In this document: piece after piece, positions 57,407 to 64,000 of the stretch | Layout of the letters: the number at the start of each line of letters is the position of its first letter | Numbering within the stretch: position 1 is the stretch's first letter | Assembly: GCF_011301715.1 (NCBI RefSeq) | Contig: NZ_CP049870.1 | Span: 2,232,001-2,296,000 of the forward strand | Origin: Sphingomonas sp. HDW15A | GTDB lineage: Bacteria > Pseudomonadota > Alphaproteobacteria > Sphingomonadales > Sphingomonadaceae | Reading direction: 5' to 3' | DNA: 64,000 nucleotides | Notes under the pieces: model-generated | Told to the model about the DNA's origin: nothing | Database searches by the model: none | What the model saw: only the letters and a program-made list of their open reading frames with translations | Program-made: the position numbers and the translations under genes

Positions 57407-57928
57407 ATGATGCTGCGCCTCTATGCCATCGTCATCGCTGTCGGTCTCGCAGCCGGGTTGCTGCTGCCAGGCCCGTCGTCGCAAAAGTTGCCGGAGGCAC
57501 GGCCTGTTCGGACGATCTCCGTCGCCGCGCCGGCACAACCAGCCGCTTCGGCGCCAATTGCTAACGGCCCGTGGACCACGCTCCAGCGGCAGGACAATGG
57601 TCATTTTTTTGCGCGGGCCCAGGTGAACGGGCAGAGCGTCGATTTCCTCATCGATACCGGCGCGACGGCAGTAGCTCTGACCGAGAGCGATGCGCGCCGC
57701 CTCGGGATCGTGCTCGACCCGGCCAATTACCGGGTCGTCGGCTCCGGCGCTTCGGGCGCGGTCTACGGGCAGTTCGTCACCCTCGATAGCGTTTCGCTCG
57801 AAGGGAAAAGAGTCGAGCAGGTGTCCGGGGCGGTGCTCAAGGGCTCCGAGGTTTCGTTGCTCGGCCAGTCCTTCCTTTCGCGGATGGGCCATATCGAGAT
57901 CAGCGGCGACCGGATGATCATTCGCTAA
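57407..57928 (+). CDS. retropepsin-like aspartic protease (clan AA, TIGR02281 type)
   Basis: 173 residues: one N-terminal membrane anchor or signal (LYAIVIAVGLAAGLLLPG), a Pro/Ala linker to about residue 53, then a single-lobe pepsin-like domain that must dimerise. Catalytic motif FLIDTGATAVALTE (Asp near residue 82) and the closing SLLGQSFLSRMGHIEI. Periplasmic; substrate unknown. Stands alone between the flavoprotein and a DMT transporter. Confidence 0.9.
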   Translation: MMLRLYAIVIAVGLAAGLLLPGPSSQKLPEARPVRTISVAAPAQPAASAPIANGPWTTLQRQDNGHFFARAQVNGQSVDFLIDTGATAVALTESDARRLGIVLDPANYRVVGSGASGAVYGQFVTLDSVSLEGKRVEQVSGAVLKGSEVSLLGQSFLSRMGHIEISGDRMIIR

Positions 57929-57969
57929 CGCTTTCCTTTGTCGCTCCTCCGGCTATGGCGGCGAGACCC

Positions 57970-58872
57970 ATGAATAACGTTCGCCAGCAGCCCTATCTCG
58001 CCTTTGCGGCCGCTTTGCTCGCGATAGGCGCACTGTCGACGATGGATGCCGTGATGAAGGGGCTGGCGCAGGACCTTGGGGCGTTCGCGACAATGTGCTG
58101 GCGCTCGGTGGCCGCGACGCTGCTGGTCGCACCTATCTATTTTGCGACGCGGAAGCGATGGCCGACGGCGCGGGCGATGAAGCTCCACCTGCTGCGCGGA
58201 ACGCTGATGATACCGATGAGCTTCCTGTTCTTCTGGGGCCTGGCGCTGGTGCCGATGGCACAGGCGATCGCGCTGACCTTCGTCGCGCCGCTGATTGCGC
58301 TGGTGCTGGCGGCGCTATTCCTTGACGAGCCGGTCGGAAAACGCATGACCGGCGGATCGCTGCTTGCCTTCGCCGGTGTGGTGCTGATCTTCATCGGTCA
58401 AGGCCGCGCCGACCTTGGAGACGAGGCGTTGTGGGGATCGATTGCCATCCTCGGCTCGGCGATCTGCTACGCCGTCAACATCGTCGTCATGCGCAGGCAG
58501 GCGCAGAACGCCCGGCCGCTGGAAATCGCCTTCTTCCAGTTCCTGGTCGGCGGAGTCGGCTTCTGGCTCGCGGCGCTGGCCGTCGGCATTCCCGATTATC
58601 CGCAAGGGGCGGAGGGCGGCCTGCTTCTCGCGACGTTATTGGCGATTGCCGGGATGCTGCTGCTCGCCTGGGCCTATGCCCGCGCCGGGGCAGCCTACCT
58701 GTCGGCGACCGAGTATAGCGGTTTCCTCTATGCTGCCGTGCTGGGCTGGCTGGTGTTCGCGGAAGTGCCCTCGCTATTCACCGTTGCCGGCGCGACATTG
58801 ATCATCGCCGGTTGCCTGTTGGCCGCGAAGACCCGCAAGATCGAACATCCGACGCTGGAAAGTCAGGGGTAA
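57970..58872 (+). CDS. DMT superfamily (EamA) transporter
   Basis: About 300 residues from MNNVRQQPYLAFAAALLAIGALSTMDAVMKGLA (an upstream ATG at 57955 adds five residues). Ten predicted helices in two EamA repeats, with the typical MCWRSVAATLLVAPIYFATR and ALLFLDEPVG-like (AALFLDEPVGKRMTGG) segments. Substrate unknown. Four bases before the SMR gene, likely co-transcribed. Confidence 0.9.
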   Translation: MNNVRQQPYLAFAAALLAIGALSTMDAVMKGLAQDLGAFATMCWRSVAATLLVAPIYFATRKRWPTARAMKLHLLRGTLMIPMSFLFFWGLALVPMAQAIALTFVAPLIALVLAALFLDEPVGKRMTGGSLLAFAGVVLIFIGQGRADLGDEALWGSIAILGSAICYAVNIVVMRRQAQNARPLEIAFFQFLVGGVGFWLAALAVGIPDYPQGAEGGLLLATLLAIAGMLLLAWAYARAGAAYLSATEYSGFLYAAVLGWLVFAEVPSLFTVAGATLIIAGCLLAAKTRKIEHPTLESQG

Positions 58873-58876
58873 GGAC

Positions 58877-59191
58877 ATGGCGTGGTTCTGGCTGATACTG
58901 GGCGGGCTGTTCGAAGTCGGCTTCACCACATCGCTGCGGTTCGTCGACGGATTTCGCAATTGGTCATGGACGCTCGCCTTCCTCGTCTCGGTGACGATCA
59001 GCATGGCGCTTCTTGAGTATGCCGCGCGCACGATCCCGATGGGCACGGCCTACGCCGTTTGGGGCGGGATTGGCGCAGTGGGCACAGTGCTGGTCGGGAT
59101 CGCATTCTTCGGCGAGCCGGCAGGGCTCGTCCGGGCGCTTCTCATCCTGGTCATTGTAGCGGCAATCGCCGGCTTGCGCCTGATTTCCTGA
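58877..59191 (+). CDS. sugE: SMR family transporter SugE/Gdx type
   Basis: Small four-helix multidrug-type transporter of 104 residues. Glu in WLILGGLFEVGFTT (the proton/substrate-binding Glu of SMR proteins, near residue 13), and GTAYAVWGGIGAVGTVLVGIAFFGEPA. The FEVG and the W-x-x-x-F pattern point to the SugE/Gdx subgroup, several of which export guanidinium. No guanidine riboswitch was visible upstream. Confidence 0.9.
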   Translation: MAWFWLILGGLFEVGFTTSLRFVDGFRNWSWTLAFLVSVTISMALLEYAARTIPMGTAYAVWGGIGAVGTVLVGIAFFGEPAGLVRALLILVIVAAIAGLRLIS

Positions 59192-59231
59192 ATCGTTCGT
59201 AGCTCACAGCGGCTCGTTGGTCGAAAGGGAC

Positions 59232-59248
59232 CGCCCTCCGACAGGGCG
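59232..59248. other. hairpin between sugE and the second TonB receptor
   Basis: Perfect six-base stem CGCCCT-CCGAC-AGGGCG without a T-run. It may weakly end the sugE transcript or lie in the leader of the receptor gene. Confidence 0.3.
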
Positions 59249-59279
59249 CGTTCAGCTTTCACCCCCAAAGGACGCGGCA

Positions 59280-61798
59280 ATGAAGAACCTGTTTGTTGCT
59301 TTGCTTGCCGGTGCCGCACCATCCCCGTTGCTGGCCCAGGAGACACCGCCGTCACCATCCGCCGAGGCGCAGACCCAGGCCGCGCCGGAAGACCCCTTGG
59401 CAGATGACGACGCAATCGTCGTCGTCGGCCAGCGGCTTCCAGGCCAGGTTGTCGGTGACATCCCGCCGGAGAATGTGCTCGACTCCCGCGATATCCGCGC
59501 GACCGGGGCAACCAGCATTTCCGAGCTCCTGGAAGCGGTCGAAAGCCAGACGGGCAGCGCTCGGGGCGGACCAGTGGGCGGCCGGTATTGCTGCTCAACG
59601 GCCAGCGCATCTCCGGCTTCCGCGAGCTTCGCGACCTTCCGCCCGAAGCCATCCAGCGGATGGAAATCCTGCCTGAGGAAGTGGCGCTGAAATACGGCTA
59701 CACCGCCGACCAGAGGGTGGTGAACATCGTGCTTCGTCCCCGCTTCAATTCCACGTCGGCCGAGCTTCGCGGCTCCGCGGCGACCGAAGGCGGATATGCT
59801 GGCGGGTTCGCCGATGGGACGCGCCTGACGATCCGCGACGGCAAGCGCACCTCGATCAACGTTCGGATCGACGGCAACAATCCGCTTTACGAGGCCGAGC
59901 GCGACATCGCTCCCAATTCGGAAAGCAGCGTCGACGAGCGCTCCGCCCGGACTTTGGTCAGCGCCGCACAGTCGGCCCGCGTTACCGGGGTTCATAATCG
60001 GCCGGTTGGAGAAGGCGGCGCGCTAACCGTCACCGGCGAGGCTGCGCGAAGCCACGGCCGTTCCCGCTTCGGGCTCGCCGACTTCGATACGAGTGATGTT
60101 CTGACCCGTGATACCGACACGACCTCGCTTGGACTTGGGACGATCTACAATGCGACCCGGGGCAACTGGCGACTGAGCGTTTCCGGCAATGGCGAATATG
60201 AGCGTTCGGAGAGCGATTCCGAACGCAGCGTCGTCACTGCCCTGACCGACGACAAAAGCAACTCGACCCGAACCAACTTGGTGCTCGACGCGACGGCCAA
60301 TGGGCCATTGTTCAAGCTCGCTGCCGGCGAGGCGACCGCGACGTTCAAGAGTGGCCTGTCGCGGCTCGACTTCGACAGCGAGTCGCGCCGGCGCGACATT
60401 TTCACGCAAGCCGATCTCGGCCGGACGATCGGAGAAGGCTCGGCCAATGTCGATCTTCCGCTTGCCGCAACGGACAGCGCCATCGGCCGCCTCAGCGCCA
60501 ATGCCAATCTAAGGTTCGCCGAGCTTAGCGACTTCGGAACCCTGACCAGCTTCGGCGGCGGTCTCGCCTGGTCGCCAACCACGCGCCTCAACGTCATTAC
60601 CAGCTTCACCCGCGAGGAGGGCGCGCCGACGCTTCAGGAACTCGGTAACCCGCTCGTCGAGACCGATGACGTCCCCTATTTCGATGCGGTTCGCGGCGAA
60701 ACGGTGGAGGTCACGACGCTCACCGGCGGCAACCCGGCTCTCGACTCCGATCGCCGAAGCGTGTGGAAGCTGGGTGCCAACTGGCAGGTGCTTCAGGAAC
60801 CTGACCTTCGCCTTCGCGCGGAATATGTCAGCCAGACCATCGATAATCCCCAGGTCGGCTTCCCGGCGGCGACTCCCGCGCTGGAAGCTGCCTTCCCGGA
60901 ACGCTTCAAGCGCGATGCCGCGTTCAACCTAGTTGCTGTGGACACACGTCCGGTGAATGGCGACCGGTCGCAACGCGACACCATCCGCTGGGGCCTCAAT
61001 TTCAGCAAATCCCTGAAGTCCGCGACCCCGACTCGCGAGCAGATCGAGGCGCTTCGCCAGCGGTTTGGCGCCTCGGTTCGAACGCGGAGCGCTGGCGACA
61101 CCCGGCAAGACGCCGGCGAAGCGGAGGCCCCACAAGGAACGGCACCTTCGCCAAGCCAGGCGCCTCGGCCCGCCGTTGGAGAGAGAACGCCGAATGCCGA
61201 AGGCGGGCCACCTCGGGAAGGTGGAGAATTCCGGGGCGGCGGACGTGGTGGGCGCGGCGGTGGCTATTTCGGCGGCCGCAACGGCGGACGGCTGACGTTC
61301 TCGCTCAACCACACGATTGCGTTGAAGGACGAGCTGCAGATCGCCTCTGGCCTTCCCAAGCTGAACTATCTCGATGGTGAAGCAGTGAGTTCTACGGGCG
61401 GGCGGCCGCGCCACGTCGTCGAGTCGGAAAGCGGCTATTACAACAACGGGCTTGGCGTGCGGCTAATGGCCGACTGGCGTAGCGCGACCCGTGTCGACAG
61501 CCTGACGGGGCCGGACCTCAAGTTCGACCAATACGCGACCTTCGACCTGCGCCTGTTCGCCAACCTTGGCGAACGCTTCGACCTTGTTGCCAGGAATCCG
61601 TTCCTCTTTGGAAGCTCGGTTCGGTTCGAGGTGAAGAATATTTTCAACGCCAGGCCGCAGGTGCGCAACAGAGACGGGGTCGTGCCCTTCGCCTATCAGG
61701 AGGATCTGCTTGAGCCGATTGGCCGGACGGTGTCGATCAGCTTCAGAAAGCTGTTCCTTCCGCGCCGCTTCCAGCGTCCACCTGGCAGAGCCCGCTAG
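59280..61798 (+). CDS. TonB-dependent receptor-like protein with RG-rich insert (frame broken near 59581)
   Basis: Outer-membrane receptor of about 839 residues when joined. Signal peptide [20 protein letters not shown]; TonB-box-like [13 protein letters not shown]; plug [24 protein letters not shown], then the frame shifts. One more G at 59580-59581 gives [33 protein letters not shown]. The barrel follows to the aromatic end VSISFRKLF. Unlike most receptors it has a Pro/Ala/Glu and Gly/Arg-rich insert (61080-61290, [19 protein letters not shown]) in the later barrel. Four-base convergent overlap with ppa. Confidence 0.82.
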
Positions 61799-62331
61799 GC
61801 CGGAACAGCGCTCGCGCGGGCGATCGATTCCTCGACAACGCGCCTCGCCGCCTCCGCATCACCCCAGGTTCCGACCCGAACCCACTTTTCGGCTTCGAGG
61901 TCTTTATAGTGGGTGAAGAAGTGCTCGATCTGTTCGACCACGATCGGCGGCAGGTCAGTGTAATTGGCGACGTCTTTGTAATAGGGCGACACGCGGGTGA
62001 CCGGCACGGCGAGAACCTTTTCATCGCCGCCAGCCTCATCCTCCAGATAAAGGACGCCTACCGGTCGAACCGCAATGATGACGCCCGGCTGGAGCGTCCA
62101 GCGTGTCATTACAAGGCAGTCGAGCGGATCGCCGTCGAGGCACAGGGTTTGCGGAATGAAACCGTAATTGGCCGGGTAGCGCATCGGAGTGTGGAGGATC
62201 CGGTCGACGACCATCGCCCCGCTTTTCTTGTCGAATTCATATTTGACGGGCTCGCCCCCGATCGGGACTTCGATGAGCACGTTGACGGTGTTCGGCACGT
62301 CGGGGCCGGCGGGAATCAGGTCGATGTTCAT
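61795..62331 (-). CDS. ppa: inorganic pyrophosphatase (family I)
   Basis: Hydrolyses pyrophosphate to drive biosynthesis. 178 residues, standard for bacterial family [26 protein letters not shown] holds the substrate Lys and Glu, and the metal signature is DGDPLD. The [12 protein letters not shown] segment is also intact. Monocistronic, divergent from aqpZ. Confidence 0.97.
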   Translation of the reverse strand: MNIDLIPAGPDVPNTVNVLIEVPIGGEPVKYEFDKKSGAMVVDRILHTPMRYPANYGFIPQTLCLDGDPLDCLVMTRWTLQPGVIIAVRPVGVLYLEDEAGGDEKVLAVPVTRVSPYYKDVANYTDLPPIVVEQIEHFFTHYKDLEAEKWVRVGTWGDAEAARRVVEESIARASAVPA

Positions 62332-62445
62332 GATGCCGCGCCTCTAGCGATGCGGCCAAGCGAAAACCACCCCTCGGGGTTAGCCCCAGTAGGCAATCGG
62401 CTCCTGATGAGTCACCCCAGTCGTGTTTCGAACGAGGGGGCAATC

Positions 62446-63177
62446 ATGGCCAGCATGACCAACAAGGCTGTAGCGGAGTTCATCGGCACGTTCTGGCTGG
62501 TGCTCGGCGGCTGCGGAAGCGCGGTGCTTGCGGCGGGTTTTCCGGATGTCGGCATCGGATTGCTCGGCGTGTCCCTGGCATTCGGCCTTACGGTCGTGAC
62601 CATGGCTTACTCGATCGGCCATATTTCCGGCTGCCATCTCAACCCGGCGGTGACCATCGGCTTGTGGGCCGGCGGGCGCTTCGACGGCAAGGACATCCCT
62701 GTTTACGTCATTGCGCAGGTGCTCGGTGCGATCGCGGCGGCTTATACGCTTTATGTCATCGCCAGTGGACAGCCCGGCTACGTGCTTGAGCCCAATGGCT
62801 TGGCCATCAACGGCGTCGGCGACCATTCGCCGGGCGGTTACTCATTGGTATCCGGCATCGTCACCGAGGTCGTCATGACCCTGTTCTTCCTGTTGGTAAT
62901 CATGGGTTCGACACACAGCAGCGCGCCGGCGGGATTTGCGCCATTGGCCATCGGCCTGTCGCTGACGCTCATCCATCTCATCTCGATCCCGGTCACAAAC
63001 ACGTCGGTCAATCCGGCGCGGAGCACGGGACCTGCGCTGATCGTCGGCGGCCTTGCGCTGCACCAGTTGTGGATATTCTGGCTTGCGCCGATCGTGGGCG
63101 CGGTACTTGGCGGAAGGCTCTATCGGTCACTGTCGCCGGAAGTCGCGCTGAAGCCAGATATCGAGGGCAAATCCTAA
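62446..63177 (+). CDS. aqpZ: aquaporin Z
   Basis: Water channel of the inner membrane. 243 residues from [31 protein letters not shown] ribosome-binding site. Six helices and two NPA half-helices: HLNPAVTIG (near residue 65) and [10 protein letters not shown] (near 187). The aromatic/arginine filter Arg is in NPARS and the adjacent His/Phe positions fit a water-selective channel. A longer open frame reaches back through ppa but is not coding. Confidence 0.96.
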   Translation: MASMTNKAVAEFIGTFWLVLGGCGSAVLAAGFPDVGIGLLGVSLAFGLTVVTMAYSIGHISGCHLNPAVTIGLWAGGRFDGKDIPVYVIAQVLGAIAAAYTLYVIASGQPGYVLEPNGLAINGVGDHSPGGYSLVSGIVTEVVMTLFFLLVIMGSTHSSAPAGFAPLAIGLSLTLIHLISIPVTNTSVNPARSTGPALIVGGLALHQLWIFWLAPIVGAVLGGRLYRSLSPEVALKPDIEGKS

Positions 63178-63240
63178 CCGAACGGCCGTCCAAGGCGGGT
63201 AGTTGGCGAAACCCCGGGTTGCCGCTATCGCGCCCAAGCA

Positions 63241-64000
63241 ATGGCGAAGACAGAAACTCCGCAGCCGGTCCGCGGCATGCAAAGCCTGCTTGGCGCAGAG
63301 GCCGACCGCATGGCTGCGGTTGTCGCCGCGTTCGACCGGGTTCGCCGCCTGTTCGGCTTCAAGCGGGTCGAGGTGCCCGTGCTGGAACCGACCGCGGTCT
63401 TCGCGCGGTCGCTGGGCGAGACGACCGATGTCGTCTCAAAGGAGATGTACAGCTTCGACGACAAGGGCGGCGATTCGGTGACGATGCGGCCGGAGTTCAC
63501 GGCTGGTATTGCCCGCGCCTATCTTTCGGAAGGGTGGCAGCAATATGCGCCGCTCAAGGTGGCGACACACGGCCCCGCATTTCGCTACGAGCGGCCACAA
63601 AAGGGGCGTTTTCGCCAGTTTCACCAACTTGACGCCGAGATCATCGGCGCGGCCGAACCGCAGGCTGACGTCGAGGCGATCGCCTTTGCCGCGCAATTGC
63701 TGGGCGAGCTTGGACTGGCCGAACGGTCGACGCTGCGGTTGAACACATTGGGCGATCCCGAAACCCGCCAGAAATGGCGCGACGCGCTGCACGCGCACTT
63801 CTCGAAGCATCAGAAGGAATTGAGCGAGGACAGCCGTTCGAGGCTTGATCGTAATCCGCTCAGGATTCTCGATTCCAAGGCGCATCAAGACTGGCCGATC
63901 GCCGACAGCGCGCCGGGGATCGACGAATTCTTGACAAGCGAGGCAGGCGCCTTCTTCGAAGCGGTGACCAAGGGCCTGGATTCGGCTGGTATCGCCTGGG
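63241..64000 (+). CDS. hisS: histidyl-tRNA synthetase (partial, runs off the right edge)
   Basis: Class II synthetase charging tRNA-His. The visible 253 codons start [24 protein letters not shown]. Class II motif 1 region [18 protein letters not shown]; motif 2 [20 protein letters not shown] (Arg that binds ATP); [13 protein letters not shown], the substrate loop. No stop up to the window end; a full protein would be about 410-430 residues, so the HisA motif and anticodon domain lie outside. HisZ is an alternative but motif 2 with the histidine-specific features favours HisS. Confidence 0.92.
   Translation, partial: MAKTETPQPVRGMQSLLGAEADRMAAVVAAFDRVRRLFGFKRVEVPVLEPTAVFARSLGETTDVVSKEMYSFDDKGGDSVTMRPEFTAGIARAYLSEGWQQYAPLKVATHGPAFRYERPQKGRFRQFHQLDAEIIGAAEPQADVEAIAFAAQLLGELGLAERSTLRLNTLGDPETRQKWRDALHAHFSKHQKELSEDSRSRLDRNPLRILDSKAHQDWPIADSAPGIDEFLTSEAGAFFEAVTKGLDSAGIAW

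Noticed and set aside
58780..58876. Guanidine riboswitch before sugE
   Set aside because: The SMR gene follows the DMT gene by four bases, leaving no room for one.
61909..62445. Upstream extension of the aqpZ frame through the opposite strand of ppa
   Set aside because: AqpZ homology begins at the ATG at 62446 with a strong ribosome-binding site; the extension is the ppa complement.

Overview
This 64 kb window (about 63-65% G+C by eye) is a chromosomal segment of an alphaproteobacterium, most likely a member of the Sphingomonadales (Sphingomonas or a relative). Support comes from the gene order rnd-lptC-lptA-lptB-rpoN, a COQ9-type ubiquinone protein, the ubiquinol-cytochrome c chaperone next to a DUF177 protein, DivK, DUF3572, a hybrid RibBX protein, and sphingomonad-style TonB-dependent receptors. 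I see no rRNA, tRNA, CRISPR array, insertion sequence or prophage. No gap between genes exceeds 300 bases; the largest is about 240 bases, in front of the cold-shock gene.

Layout. 0-5.4 kb: rplT and rpmI, prs, nadE, a membrane protein and gltX. 5.4-9.1 kb: riboflavin cluster ribD-ribE-ribBX-ribH. 9.1-16.1 kb: an Old Yellow Enzyme, a DMT transporter, COQ9, feoAB, ssb, DUF177/chaperone and bamE. 16.1-18.1 kb: kynA and a kynureninase-like gene. 18.1-23.4 kb: a TetR / TonB receptor / hydrolase / MFS uptake module. 23.4-25.1 kb: two exported proteins, the first behind a strongly structured RNA leader. 25.2-32.6 kb: dnaN, recF, rhlE, gyrB and an EEP-family phosphatase. 32.6-36.7 kb: rpoN-lptBAC-rnd. 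36.9-42.1 kb: a twin cold-shock protein, CPBP protease, ATP-dependent DNA ligase, rpmG and divK. 42.1-47 kb: a run of small-metabolism genes (DUF3572, HAD, SDR, RidA, GDPD, FemAB-like), then isoaspartyl peptidase. 47-50.2 kb: an SPFH cassette and an S1/P1 nuclease. 50.2-54.7 kb: a three-gene TIR / tail-anchored / SLOG-transmembrane operon. 54.8-64 kb: ispG, an FAD/NAD(P) oxidoreductase, a retropepsin-like protease, a DMT and an SMR transporter, a second TonB receptor, ppa, aqpZ and a partial hisS.

The most interesting locus is the TIR-TPR / small tail-anchored protein / SLOG-4TM operon. It has the parts of a nucleotide-signalling membrane-effector system (Thoeris-like logic), but the protein architecture does not match any named defence system I know. 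Second is a ribB gene carrying both an N-terminal helix-turn-helix and a C-terminal GTP-cyclohydrolase-like domain that has lost its zinc cysteines. It sits directly behind an operator-like array of three ATGTGAT half-sites, which suggests autoregulation.

A caution for users: at least eleven genes, including the essential gyrB and ispG, are broken by an apparent single-base loss, and each is restored by adding one base to a short G or C run. This is best explained by uncorrected indel errors in the assembly, so I give these genes as full-length loci and state where the frame breaks.
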